In this document: positions 1-9,033 of the stretch, one piece after another | Position numbering within the stretch: position 1 is the first letter of the stretch | Layout: each line of letters starts with the position of its first letter | Origin: Dinoroseobacter sp034111085 | GTDB taxonomy: Bacteria; Pseudomonadota; Alphaproteobacteria; Rhodobacterales; Rhodobacteraceae | Reading direction: 5' to 3' | DNA length: 64,000 bases | Assembly (NCBI GenBank): GCA_034111085.1 | Contig: JAWUXZ010000015.1 | Coordinates: forward strand, 62,001-126,000 | The notes under the pieces: model-generated | Seen by the model: the letters and a program-made list of their open reading frames with translations, nothing else | What the model was told of the DNA's origin: nothing | Database searches by the model: none | Position numbers and translations under genes: made by a program

Positions 1-1
1 C

Positions 2-505
2 GCCGAGATGCTTGCGCGCGCGATGGCGCTGATCGGCGGGGCGATCTTGATCGGGCTCGTGGTCTTAACCTGCATCTCCATCGCCGGGCGCGCATTGCTG
101 GGCCTCGGCCTAGGGTTCCAACCGATCTGGGGCATCTTCGACATGACCGAAATTGGGATCGCCGCCGCTATTTTCGCGTTCCTGCCGTGGTGCCAATTGC
201 AGCGCGGCCATGCGGCGGTGGATCTGTTCAAGCCAGTGTATCCGGATGGGATGAACCGCCTGCTTGATCTGTTGATTGATATGGCCATGTGCGCGGCCGC
301 CAGCATCTTGGCATGGCGGCTATTTCTCGGGATGCTCGACAAGCAGCGCTTCACCGAGACGACGCTGATCCTGCAATTTCCGGTCTGGCAAGCCTACCTC
401 GCCTGCCTGATTGGGGCTGTGGCCTTCGCGCTGGTTGCCGCGTTCTGCGTGCTCCGCTCGGGTCGCGCGCTGATCGGCCTAGACCCAGAGGTGGATCTGA
501 CATGA
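2..505 (+). CDS. TRAP transporter small permease (DctQ family), 5' end outside window
   Basis: This is the small membrane subunit of a tripartite ATP-independent periplasmic transporter, which works with the large permease and a periplasmic binding protein in sodium- or proton-driven solute uptake. The protein is hydrophobic, with about four membrane segments (near residues 6-28, 40-60, 85-105 and 122-145 from the ATG at 8). A polar segment with WCQLQRGH lies between the second and third, as is usual in DctQ proteins. The frame is open to the first bases of the window and the ATG at 8 has no ribosome-binding site in view, so the true start probably lies upstream. The stop codon overlaps the next start (ATGA at 502-505), which indicates translational coupling. 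The binding protein is not in the window and the substrate is unknown. Confidence 0.85.
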   Translation, partial: AEMLARAMALIGGAILIGLVVLTCISIAGRALLGLGLGFQPIWGIFDMTEIGIAAAIFAFLPWCQLQRGHAAVDLFKPVYPDGMNRLLDLLIDMAMCAAASILAWRLFLGMLDKQRFTETTLILQFPVWQAYLACLIGAVAFALVAAFCVLRSGRALIGLDPEVDLT

Positions 506-1833
506 GTAACTTTGAGCTTGCCCTGTGGTCGTTTCCGGTCCTGTTGACCCTGATATTCCTGCGCATGCCTATCGCATTGGCGATGCTGGCTGTCGGCTTT
601 GGTGGCACGTATTTGGTGATCGGTTCGCCAATGATGAGCCTCAATCAGCTCAAGACCCTAACCTATGGCACGTTCTCCAACTACTCGTTCTCGATCATTC
701 CGCTGTTCTTGTTGATGGGCCAATTCGCAACCCTATCGGGCATGTCTAGAGCATTGTTCAAAGCCGCCGAGAGCTTTCTAGGCCACCGTCGTGGCGGCGT
801 CGCTATGTCAGCCATTGGGGCTTGCGCAGGCTTCGGTGCGATCTGCGGTTCATCCTTGGCGACTGCGGCCACCATGGGCCAGACCGCGCTGCCCGAATTG
901 CGCCGCTACGGCTATCCCGGCTCCCTTGCCACCGGAGCACTGGCCGCAGGCGGTACTCTTGGCATCTTGATCCCGCCATCGGTTATCCTCGTGATCTATG
1001 CGATCCTGGCTGAGCAAAACATCGAGAAGCTGTTTGTCGCGGCTCTGCTGCCGGGCATCTTAGCGGCCACCGGGTATATGATCGCGATCTCCATCTGGGT
1101 GCGTGTGTCGCCAAATTCCGCAGCCGTCGCACCGCGTGTGCCATGGCCCGAGCGCTTCACAGCGTTGGCGAAAATATGGCCCGTGCTGGCAATTTTTGTC
1201 ACGGTTGTCGGCGGCATCTATGCGGGTATTTTCACCCCTACAGAAGCCGCCGCCGTTGGCGCTGCGGGCACCGGACTTGTGGCAGTGTCGTCGGGGCAGA
1301 TGAATTGGGGAAAACTCCAACAAGCGATCTTATCGACCGCCACCTCAAGCGGGATGATCTTCTTGATTATTCTCGGAGCGGGCCTGTACAACAACTTCCT
1401 GTCGCTGACGCAATTGCCGCAAACCGCCTCAATTTGGGTCGGCGCGCAAGGCATGTCGCCTTGGCTGATCCTGACCGTCGTGCTGGTGATGTATCTGATC
1501 TTCGGCTGCATCATGGACTCGCTGTCGATGGTCCTTTTGACGGTGCCGATCATCTACCCAATCATGGTCGTGCTCGACTTCGGCATGACCCCGGACGAGT
1601 TCGGCCTGTGGTTCGGCATCCTTGTGCTGATCGTGGTAGAGGTTGGGTTGATAACGCCGCCTGTGGGGATGAACCTGTTCATCATCAACTCCATGGCCAA
1701 GGACATTCCCATCGGCCAAACCTACCGCGGCGCGCTACCGTTTGTGATCACCGACATGATCCGAGTGGTGCTGCTGGCGGCTTTCCCTGCGATCACCTTG
1801 TGGCTGGTTTGGGTGCTCGACAGTTTCGGCTAG
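502..1833 (+). CDS. TRAP transporter large permease (DctM family)
   Basis: A 443-residue protein of many membrane segments, the normal length for DctM, which forms the transport channel of TRAP systems. Family features are the N-terminal LRMPIALAMLAVG stretch, GLLMGQ-like PLFLLMGQF, GSSLATAATMG and the C-terminal GLITPPVGMNLF. I chose the ATG at 502 because it overlaps the stop codon of the small permease. A longer open frame from 289 only reads antisense-like sequence through the upstream gene. A substrate cannot be assigned. A 209-base stretch without genes follows, with no clear terminator. Confidence 0.93.
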   Translation: MSNFELALWSFPVLLTLIFLRMPIALAMLAVGFGGTYLVIGSPMMSLNQLKTLTYGTFSNYSFSIIPLFLLMGQFATLSGMSRALFKAAESFLGHRRGGVAMSAIGACAGFGAICGSSLATAATMGQTALPELRRYGYPGSLATGALAAGGTLGILIPPSVILVIYAILAEQNIEKLFVAALLPGILAATGYMIAISIWVRVSPNSAAVAPRVPWPERFTALAKIWPVLAIFVTVVGGIYAGIFTPTEAAAVGAAGTGLVAVSSGQMNWGKLQQAILSTATSSGMIFLIILGAGLYNNFLSLTQLPQTASIWVGAQGMSPWLILTVVLVMYLIFGCIMDSLSMVLLTVPIIYPIMVVLDFGMTPDEFGLWFGILVLIVVEVGLITPPVGMNLFIINSMAKDIPIGQTYRGALPFVITDMIRVVLLAAFPAITLWLVWVLDSFG

Positions 1834-2042
1834 CCTATGTTTGGTGTTGTCTAAGCGTCCAGACCCAGCCACACTGACCAGAATGTCGCACCTAAGACGC
1901 AACGTCAGACCCATGGGCCATTGCGCCTGAATGTCTGCTGCGCTTTCGTGCGAGGGCGCGGTTCGGCTGTCTAGACCGCAAGCGATCAGGTTATTTTGGC
2001 GACGAGGTCCGCAGAAGACGGCCCACGCCTTTTTGGGGGGGT

Positions 2043-2813
2043 ATGCGAGCAGTGCTCGACATCCAAGACTTGCACCTGTCCTTTGGGGGCATCAAGGCGC
2101 TGCAAGGCGTCAGCTTCACCGCGAAAGCGGGCGAGATCACCGGTGTGATTGGCCCAAATGGAGCGGGCAAAACCTCGCTTTTCAATTCGATATCAGGGTT
2201 TTACGCGCCCAATAAAGGCGCTGTATCCTTCGACGGCCAAGACATCACACGCCTGTCGCCCGACAAACGTGCCGGGCTTGGAATTGCGCGCACCTTCCAG
2301 AATATCGCGCTGTTTCGTGGCATGACCGTGCTCGACAACATCAAGCTTGGGGGTCACACGCGGCTGCAATCGGGGGTCTGGTCTGCGCTGCGCTACTTCG
2401 GGTCTGCGCAACGCGAAGAGCTCGAGTTTCGCCAAGAGATCGAAGAGCGCGTTATCGACTTTCTCGAGATCGACCATATCCGAAAATACCCTATCACTAT
2501 GTTGCCTTACGGGCTGCAAAAGCGCGTCGAGTTGGGCCGCGCGCTTGCAATGCAACCTAAGGTTCTGCTTTTGGATGAACCAGTTGCGGGCATGAACCGC
2601 GAGGAAACCGCCGATATGGCGCGCTTTATTCTCGATGTGCAGGCCGAGTTTGGCACCACGATTTTGCTGGTTGAGCATGACATGCACATGGTGATGGATA
2701 TCTGCACCCATATCGTTGTGCTGAATTTCGGCCAACAGATCGCGCAAGGCACTCCAACCGAGGTGTCGCAAAACCCAGCCGTCATTGAAGCGTATCTCGG
2801 GAAGGCTGCATAA
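2043..2813 (+). CDS. livG: Branched-chain amino acid-type ABC transporter ATP-binding protein (LivG-like)
   Basis: One of the two cytoplasmic ATPases of a Liv/HAAT-family importer, 256 residues. Walker A is GPNGAGKTS at residues 37-45, the Walker B region is VLLLDEP, and the signature has the degenerate LPYGLQKRVE form typical of LivG. The C-terminal ALIEAYLG-like motif (AVIEAYLGKAA) is also characteristic. It begins an operon: its TAA shares one base with the ATG of the livH-like gene. The cargo could be an amino acid, but the acyl-CoA synthetase at the end of the operon suggests a carboxylic or aromatic acid, which is an inference. Confidence 0.93.
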   Translation: MRAVLDIQDLHLSFGGIKALQGVSFTAKAGEITGVIGPNGAGKTSLFNSISGFYAPNKGAVSFDGQDITRLSPDKRAGLGIARTFQNIALFRGMTVLDNIKLGGHTRLQSGVWSALRYFGSAQREELEFRQEIEERVIDFLEIDHIRKYPITMLPYGLQKRVELGRALAMQPKVLLLDEPVAGMNREETADMARFILDVQAEFGTTILLVEHDMHMVMDICTHIVVLNFGQQIAQGTPTEVSQNPAVIEAYLGKAA

Positions 2814-3817
2814 TGGCACAGTTCCTGCAATTTACCCTCAACGGCCTGATGTCCGGAGCGATTTATGCCTTGATTGCAGCGGGTATTGTCAGTGTATACA
2901 AAGCCACCCGCGTGGTGAACTTCGCCCATGGTTATCTGATCATGTTTGGCGCGTACTTCTACTACACCTTCGCGGTGCTCATCCCCGGATTGGACATCGC
3001 CCCCGATTGGTTAGCGAAATGGCAACCCGAATGGCTGCTTATCGCCCGCGAAGGCTTGCCGATGTTCTCGACCATGGGCGCAATCCTTGATTGGATCGCC
3101 AACCTGCCCCGGATCATTCTCGGGCTCGTCGGCTCGGTGGTGTGTTGCGCGCTGCTGGGGCGGTTGATTGAGCGTACGTTAATGCGCCCCCTTATCGGCC
3201 AGTCCACCTTTGCGATGATCATGATCACCGTCGGCCTGATCTCGGTATTATCGGGCACAAAAGGGCTGATCTGGACCGCAGACGCCGCCTTCGTGCCCCA
3301 CATTGCCCCCAACGCCCCGATCCGGTTTGAGGCGTTTGGCAGCACAATCTTTCTGTTCGGCGCCGACGTCGTGAATGTCGCCATCGCGCTGATCATGTTC
3401 GGTAGTATCGTCGCTTGGGTTCGCTATTCCAAAGGCGGGGTTGCGATCCGAGCTACCGCCGAGGACCAGCAAACCGCCTATTCCATGGGCATTTCTGTGC
3501 CTTCGGTCTTTGCGCGGGCTTGGGTGCTGGCCGCCGTGACAGGCGCAATTGCCGGTGCGATCCTTGCAACCAGAAACGGGGTCTCGCCGTCCCTGGGACT
3601 GTTCGGCTTTTCGGTACTTGCAATCGTGCTGATGGGCGGTCTGGACAGTTACGTCGGCGTGTTCATCGCGGCGCTGATCGTCGGCTTCCTTGAGGCGATG
3701 GCGCAATGGAAACTGGGCGGCGAATGGGCTGAGGTGACGCCCTATATCGCCGTTCTCATCGTCATCGTCATTCGCCCGCACGGGCTTATGGGCCAAAAGG
3801 AGGTTGAACGCATATGA
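2813..3817 (+). CDS. livH: Branched-chain amino acid-type ABC transporter permease (LivH-like)
   Basis: A 334-residue inner-membrane permease of the LivH family. The N-terminus (QFTLNGLMSGAIYALIAAG) and the motif ATRVVNFAHGYLIMFGAY are diagnostic, and the EAA-like region near residues 215-235 (IRATAEDQQTAYSMGI) contacts the ATPase. It is about 40 residues longer than Escherichia coli LivH because of a loop around residues 55-95, which is common in transporters of this subtype. It overlaps livG by one base and the livM-like gene by four (ATGA at 3814-3817), so the three are translationally coupled. Confidence 0.92.
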   Translation: MAQFLQFTLNGLMSGAIYALIAAGIVSVYKATRVVNFAHGYLIMFGAYFYYTFAVLIPGLDIAPDWLAKWQPEWLLIAREGLPMFSTMGAILDWIANLPRIILGLVGSVVCCALLGRLIERTLMRPLIGQSTFAMIMITVGLISVLSGTKGLIWTADAAFVPHIAPNAPIRFEAFGSTIFLFGADVVNVAIALIMFGSIVAWVRYSKGGVAIRATAEDQQTAYSMGISVPSVFARAWVLAAVTGAIAGAILATRNGVSPSLGLFGFSVLAIVLMGGLDSYVGVFIAALIVGFLEAMAQWKLGGEWAEVTPYIAVLIVIVIRPHGLMGQKEVERI

Positions 3818-4887
3818 TCAACGGCAATCTCAAATCCACCTATGCCGCTGACGAGCGCGTGCTGAACAACCACTATAAACAGGCGTTTGTCGCAATCATG
3901 GCCGTGCTCTGTGCCGCGATCCCATTCTTTGCCAACGACTATATCATTCTCGTCGCCGCCCAAATGGGCATCATGCTGATCGCGGTTGTCGGCGTGAATG
4001 TGGTAATCGGCTATACGGGGCTTCTGTCGCTCGGCCACGCCGCGTTCCTTGCCATCGGAGCGTATTCGATCCCGGTCCTGCATAGCCTGTTTGCCAGTAT
4101 CGGCCTGCCCGAAGGCATCATGCCATTTTTTGCCATTCCCGGTGCCATCGCAATCTCGGCGGCTATCGGCATCATCGTCGGCCTGCCCTCGCTACGCGTC
4201 AAAGGCCTGTATCTTGCGGTCGCCACGTTATCCGCCAACTTCATCGTCATATTCTTGATCGAGCTGGACGTGATGTCCCCTTTCACTGGCGGCCTTGTCG
4301 GCATCAACACGCCCGACGCGAACCTGCTGGGATGGGAGCTCGACACCCAGCGCGAGATGTTCGTGCTGATCGCCGTCCTTGCCTTCGCCACGATCTTGAT
4401 CATCCAGAACCTATTTCGCACCCGCATTGGCCGCGCCTTTATCGCGATCCGCGAGCGCGATTATTCGGCCGAGGTGCTGGGTATATCCTTGCTGCGCTAC
4501 AAGCTGATGTCGTTTGCGATCTCGGCGGGATGTTGCGGCCTCGCGGGCGCGATGTTTGCGTATTTCTATGCCCGCATCTTACCCGAACAGTTCGAACTGG
4601 CATTGTCTTTACAACTCGTGGCCGCCTTGATCGTTGGCGGCATGGGCCGCACCATGGGTCCGGTTTTTGGCGTTATTATCGTCGTCATGGTGCCGGAATT
4701 GCTGAAGTTCTCGTTCGGGATGATCGCAGGAGGCAGCGCCGATGTTGCCGCCTTCCGCGCGCCTGTGCAGGAAATCGTCTTCGGCGGCCTCATCATCTTT
4801 TTCCTCATGTTCGAGCCCCTCGGGATCACGCAAATCGTGGACCGAGGGTTTCGCGCACTCAACCGCTGGCCGTTCGCCCGCGGATAA
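3814..4887 (+). CDS. livM: Branched-chain amino acid-type ABC transporter permease (LivM-like)
   Basis: The second membrane subunit, 357 residues. The family motif GYTGLLSLGHAAFLAIGAY lies near residues 66-84, and the ATPase-contact loop contains IAIRERDYSAEVLGISLLRYK. It pairs with the LivH-like subunit to form the translocation pore. The start codon overlaps the livH stop. A spacer of 36 bases with a good ribosome-binding site (GGGAGGAG) precedes the binding-protein gene. Confidence 0.92.
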   Translation: MINGNLKSTYAADERVLNNHYKQAFVAIMAVLCAAIPFFANDYIILVAAQMGIMLIAVVGVNVVIGYTGLLSLGHAAFLAIGAYSIPVLHSLFASIGLPEGIMPFFAIPGAIAISAAIGIIVGLPSLRVKGLYLAVATLSANFIVIFLIELDVMSPFTGGLVGINTPDANLLGWELDTQREMFVLIAVLAFATILIIQNLFRTRIGRAFIAIRERDYSAEVLGISLLRYKLMSFAISAGCCGLAGAMFAYFYARILPEQFELALSLQLVAALIVGGMGRTMGPVFGVIIVVMVPELLKFSFGMIAGGSADVAAFRAPVQEIVFGGLIIFFLMFEPLGITQIVDRGFRALNRWPFARG

Positions 4888-4923
4888 CCAACCAACGCAA
4901 CCTAAGTCTCAGGGAGGAGACCC

Positions 4924-6132
4924 ATGAAACTGAACCGCCGCGCGTTTATCGCCAGCTCCGCCGCTGCCTCCGCAGCACTCGGCACACCTGCCATCCTCAA
5001 GGCCCAACCGACCGAATACGTATTCGGTGCGTCCCTGCCCCTGACCGGGCCGTTCGCGACCGCAGGCCAGCTTGTCGCGCCCGCCTTCGCGCTCGCCCAG
5101 CGTCTGATCAATGATGAAGGCGGTATTGGCGGCGTGCCGATACGCTTCACCACCGAGGACTCGGGCTACATCCCCCAAAACGCGCTGGCGAATTATCAGC
5201 GTGCGCTGGCCACTGAGGGCGACGCACTGGTTGCCTATTTCGGCGATAGCACGGGCTTCATGAAGCTGGTCGCGCCCGAGTTAACTGGCGATCAAGCCCG
5301 CCTCATGGGCTCTACCTCTTTCGCTTCCGAATTGGCGAACCCATCGGTGAACCCGTATCAATATCTCGCGGGGCCGACCTACGAAGATCAGTTCGACATC
5401 CTGCTGCAAAACATCAAGGCCGAGGGCGGCACCACGGTCGCGTTCATCTTCTCGAACACCGAATTTGGCCGCGATCCGATTGCCTATGGCAGGACGCGCG
5501 CCGAAGAGTTGGGCATCCAAGTTGTGCTGGAGGAATCCACCAAGGCCCAAGGCGCGGATATCCCAACCCACGTCACTAAGCTGGCCCAATCAGGCGCGGA
5601 ATACTGCATCCTGCAAGGCTACGTGACCGGCGTTTGGCCACAGCTGATCGGCGGCGCGCGCCAGTTCGGCTTGCCAACTAAGTTCATGGGCACATTCTGG
5701 GGTATGGAAAAGGTCATCGCAGATCGCGTGACGGCCGAAGCTGGCCCGTTCCTTGACGGCTACCAAGGCGTGATGCCCTACCGCTACTTCTATGACCGCG
5801 AGAATGCGCCGCGCTACGAGAAGTTCGCCGAGTTGTCCAAAGAGATGTTCGCGGGCAGCCTGCTTGAGAACTACATGCCAACCTGGACGATCCAGACCAT
5901 GTGCGCGATCGAGCTTGCGGTCGCCGCCTTGCGCGCCACGGCTGAGAAGGACCAACCCCTGACGGCAGACAACACAGCCGCCTCGCTGTCCGAGATCAAG
6001 GACTTCGACATGGGTGGCTATTTCGGTGGTCCGGTCACGATGGAGAGCAACAAGATCGGCACAGGTCGCGTGTACCAGTACAGCGCCGAGACAGGCCTGT
6101 TCACGCCAACCTCCGACTGGCTGTCGGCCTAA
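4924..6132 (+). CDS. ABC transporter periplasmic substrate-binding protein (LivK-like)
   Basis: A 402-residue periplasmic binding protein of the Peripla_BP_6 family. The N-terminus MKLNRRAFIASSAAAS has a twin-arginine pair followed by a short hydrophobic stretch and a cleavage region near residues 24-28, so Tat export is likely. The mature protein starts with YVFGASLPLTGPFATAG, the usual first strand and ligand-binding loop. It has its own strong ribosome-binding site. It sits between the permease genes and the second ATPase gene, and a hairpin directly after its stop codon may raise the level of its mRNA relative to the genes downstream. Confidence 0.92.
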   Translation: MKLNRRAFIASSAAASAALGTPAILKAQPTEYVFGASLPLTGPFATAGQLVAPAFALAQRLINDEGGIGGVPIRFTTEDSGYIPQNALANYQRALATEGDALVAYFGDSTGFMKLVAPELTGDQARLMGSTSFASELANPSVNPYQYLAGPTYEDQFDILLQNIKAEGGTTVAFIFSNTEFGRDPIAYGRTRAEELGIQVVLEESTKAQGADIPTHVTKLAQSGAEYCILQGYVTGVWPQLIGGARQFGLPTKFMGTFWGMEKVIADRVTAEAGPFLDGYQGVMPYRYFYDRENAPRYEKFAELSKEMFAGSLLENYMPTWTIQTMCAIELAVAALRATAEKDQPLTADNTAASLSEIKDFDMGGYFGGPVTMESNKIGTGRVYQYSAETGLFTPTSDWLSA

Positions 6133-6140
6133 GACCAAAA

Positions 6141-6171
6141 GGTGTGTCCGGGCCAAGCGCTCGGGCACACC
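6141..6171 (+). other. Intercistronic hairpin after the binding-protein gene
   Basis: GGTGTGTCC at 6141-6149 pairs with GGGCACACC at 6163-6171 (nine pairs, one G-U) around a 13-base loop. No run of T follows, so it is not a typical intrinsic terminator. Hairpins at this place in binding-protein operons are known to stabilise the upstream mRNA or to cut down read-through. Which applies here is an inference. Confidence 0.55.
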
Positions 6172-6207
6172 CCTCCGATTCCAATGGCCCCATCCCAAAG
6201 GCATCCC

Positions 6208-7002
6208 ATGCTGACGATTGAGAATATCGAGGTCACCTACCACCACACCGTGCAAGCCCTGCGCGGTCTGTCGCTTGAGGTGCCCACAGGCAAGATCGTC
6301 ACGCTGCTTGGCACCAATGGCGCTGGCAAAACCACGACCCTTAAGGCCGCGTCCAACCTTCTGGGGATGGAGAACGGCCATGTCGGCGAGGGCCGCATCA
6401 TTTTCCGCGACCAGAACGTGTTCGCCATCACCCCCGATAAACTGGTGCAACGCGGGCTGTTTCATGTGCGCGAGGGGCGCAAGATTTTCACTGAGATGAC
6501 GGTCGATGATAACTTGATCGCGGCGTCCTATGCGCTGGACGGGCGCGGGTTGAGGCCTGCCTATGACAAGGTCTACGATTTCTTCCCGCGCCTCAAAGAA
6601 CGCCGCAGCCAGATCGCGGGATACCTGTCCGGGGGCGAGCAACAAATGCTGGCTTTCGGGCGCGCGATGATTGCGCAGCCGTCGATGATCTTGATGGACG
6701 AGCCGTCGCTTGGCCTCGCCCCCAAAGTGGTTGAGGAGATTTTCGGCATCATCCGGCGGCTTAATCAGGAAGACGGCGTGTCGATCCTGCTGGTTGAGCA
6801 GAACGCAGGCGTCGCCTTCTCAGTCGCGGATTACGGCTACATCATGGAAAGCGGCCAGATCGTGATGGAAGGCCCCGTCGAGACCCTGAAAAACGACAAG
6901 GACATCCGCAGCTTCTATCTGGGTGTCGCTCAGGAGGGCAGCGCGCGCGCAAGCTTCCGCGATGTCAAACACTACAAGCGCCGCAAGCGCTGGCTCAGCT
7001 AG
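6208..7002 (+). CDS. livF: Branched-chain amino acid-type ABC transporter ATP-binding protein (LivF-like)
   Basis: The second ATPase of the importer, 264 residues. It has Walker A GTNGAGKTT at 35-43, signature YLSGGEQQML, and Walker B with SMILMDEPSLGLAP, the typical LivF form. The ATG at 6208 follows AAAGG by six bases and gives the standard N-terminus (MLTIENIEVTY). Upstream ATGs at 6142 and 6184 would add a non-family extension and would place the start inside the intercistronic hairpin. It is followed after nine bases by the acyl-CoA synthetase gene. Confidence 0.92.
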   Translation: MLTIENIEVTYHHTVQALRGLSLEVPTGKIVTLLGTNGAGKTTTLKAASNLLGMENGHVGEGRIIFRDQNVFAITPDKLVQRGLFHVREGRKIFTEMTVDDNLIAASYALDGRGLRPAYDKVYDFFPRLKERRSQIAGYLSGGEQQMLAFGRAMIAQPSMILMDEPSLGLAPKVVEEIFGIIRRLNQEDGVSILLVEQNAGVAFSVADYGYIMESGQIVMEGPVETLKNDKDIRSFYLGVAQEGSARASFRDVKHYKRRKRWLS

Positions 7003-7011
7003 GGGTTTGGT

Positions 7012-8853
7012 ATGACTTACGACGTCCACCAATATGCAAGCAAAGGCTTCCGGCCTCTGGTGTCGGTCGTGTCCGAGCATGCCGCAAGCCATCCCGACGG
7101 GGTGGCGATGCGCCAAAAGCGCCACGGGATCTGGCAGGAACTGACGTGGAGCGGTCTAGACGAAGTCACCCAAGCGCTCGCAGCTGGGCTGATCGGGCTG
7201 GGCGTGTATACCGACACGCATCTGGGCATCCTATCAGAGAACCGCCAAGAATGGGTGTTGGCGCAATTTGGCATCCAAGCCGCTGGTGGCACGGTTGTGG
7301 GCATGTATCCGACCAGCCCGGCGGCCGAGATCGACCATCTGGCGAACGCGTCTGATACCGAGATCTTGTTTATCGAGGACCAAGAGCAGTTTGATAAAAT
7401 CGTAGATCTGGACGGCAAGCTGCCAAAGCTGCGCAAGTTGATTGTGTTTGAACCCAAAGGCTTGAAGGGCGAGACCTATCTGGATCTGACGACCTTCGAC
7501 GATCTTCTGTCCGCTGGTCGTGCTGCTTTGTCGGCGCAGCGCGCGACGATTCAGGCCCGTATCAAAGGCCAGCAAGAAGACACCACCGCCAAGATGGTCT
7601 TTACCTCAGGCTCGACCGGATTGCCGAAAGCCGCCGAGATCAGCCACGCGAACCTGCACGCCGCCGCCGGCCTTGCTGCGCAATATTTCGGGGATTATCC
7701 GCCCGGCACCAACATCCTCAGCTACTTGCCCCTATGCCATATCGCCGAGCAAAACGTGACGGTCGTAAATTCGCTATCAGGCCAGTTCACCATGAATTTT
7801 GGCGAGAGCCTGCGCACAATCACGCTCGATCTGCGCGACGCGGCCCCGCAGATTTTCTTCGGCGTCCCGCGCATCTGGGAAAAGATGCAGGCGGGCGTGA
7901 TGGTGCAGGCCCAGACCTCGTCACCCCTACGTCGCAAGTTGATCCTGCTGGGGCTGAAGACCGCAACCGAGCGCGCCAAAACCCCGCGCAAGGATTGGAG
8001 TGCCGCGCAACGCCTCGGCAACACCATTTGGGACGCGCTCGTTTACCGCCACATCCGCAGCTATCTCGGACTTGGGCGCTGTACGTTCGGGATCACTGCT
8101 GCGGCCCCCATATCCCTTGATCTGCTTATCTTCCTGCGCAGCATCGGCATCAATGTACGCGAGGCTTGGGGCATGTCCGAGACCTCAGGTGCGGCCTGTA
8201 TCCAACCCAATTGGGGTGCGAGCGAAGGACGCTGTGGGAAGTTCCTGCCAGATGTTCAATACAAAATCGAGGATGACGGCGAGTTGCTGGTCAAGGGCGG
8301 CATTATCTTCAAGGGCTACTACAAGAACGCCAAGGCCACCGCCGAGGCATTTGACGGCGCGTGGTTGCGCACCGGCGATGTGGCAGAGGCGGCCAGCGAC
8401 GGGTCAATCTCGATCGTCGACCGCAAGAAGGACATCATGATCAACGCGGCTGGTAAAAACCTCGCGCCATCGTTGATTGAGAACACCATGAAGGCGTCGC
8501 CTTTCATCAAAGAGGCCATCGTGATCGCAGATCGGCGTGCTTATGTGACCGCCCTGATGCAACTCGATTTCGACACCATGCGTCTGTGGGCCGAGGGACA
8601 AGGCATTGCTTATACGACCTTCAGGTCATTGGCCGAGCACCCCAAAGTGATCGCCAAGATCGACCGCGAAGTCGCCAAGCGAAACGAGCTTTTGGCGAGG
8701 GTCGAGCAGATCAAGAAAGTCTGGTTGCTGCCCAAAGAGCTAGACCACGACGACGGCGAAGTGACAGCAACGATGAAGGTGCGCCGGAGCAAAATTTACG
8801 AGATCTACGGAGACCAGATCGAAGGGTTGTATGCCGACAAGGTGGCCGCTTGA
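7012..8853 (+). CDS. AMP-binding long-chain acyl-CoA synthetase family protein
   Basis: A 613-residue adenylate-forming enzyme that activates a carboxylic acid as its CoA thioester. The P-loop TSGSTGLPKAAE lies near residue 198, the A5-type motif EAWGMSETSGA follows, and WLRTGDVAEAASDGSISIVDRKKD and INAAGKNLAP form the hinge and C-terminal domain. The length and KKDIMINAAGKN motif fit the long-chain group (FadD15-like) better than acetyl-CoA synthetases. It is the last gene of the Liv-type transport operon, so it probably acts on the imported substrate. The chain length or aromatic nature of that substrate cannot be told from the sequence. Confidence 0.88.
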   Translation: MTYDVHQYASKGFRPLVSVVSEHAASHPDGVAMRQKRHGIWQELTWSGLDEVTQALAAGLIGLGVYTDTHLGILSENRQEWVLAQFGIQAAGGTVVGMYPTSPAAEIDHLANASDTEILFIEDQEQFDKIVDLDGKLPKLRKLIVFEPKGLKGETYLDLTTFDDLLSAGRAALSAQRATIQARIKGQQEDTTAKMVFTSGSTGLPKAAEISHANLHAAAGLAAQYFGDYPPGTNILSYLPLCHIAEQNVTVVNSLSGQFTMNFGESLRTITLDLRDAAPQIFFGVPRIWEKMQAGVMVQAQTSSPLRRKLILLGLKTATERAKTPRKDWSAAQRLGNTIWDALVYRHIRSYLGLGRCTFGITAAAPISLDLLIFLRSIGINVREAWGMSETSGAACIQPNWGASEGRCGKFLPDVQYKIEDDGELLVKGGIIFKGYYKNAKATAEAFDGAWLRTGDVAEAASDGSISIVDRKKDIMINAAGKNLAPSLIENTMKASPFIKEAIVIADRRAYVTALMQLDFDTMRLWAEGQGIAYTTFRSLAEHPKVIAKIDREVAKRNELLARVEQIKKVWLLPKELDHDDGEVTATMKVRRSKIYEIYGDQIEGLYADKVAA

Positions 8854-9033
8854 GCCGCGAGACGGCGTTGGCGCCAGTCCTCATATCCTGCTCGGCTTTC
8901 ATTTACGGCAACCTCTGACGAACCCAAGTGAATAGGTTTGGCACCAATTCGGTGGCCTAGGTTTCCGCGTTCGCCTATTGATGTATTCGGCGTTGATGTT
9001 TCGTTATCGCCCACAGCGAGAAAGAGCATCGAC

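Noticed and set aside
289..501. N-terminal extension of the first DctM protein
   Set aside because: The added residues are an out-of-frame reading of the small permease gene. The ATG at 502 gives the family start.
1834..2042. Promoter or terminator between the first TRAP genes and the Liv operon
   Set aside because: No hairpin with a T-tract and no paired -35/-10 elements that I could defend.
5590..6645. 351-codon open frame on the minus strand
   Set aside because: It is the mirror of the LivK- and LivF-like genes, spans the gap between them, and encodes no recognisable motif. GC-rich third positions keep the antisense frame open.
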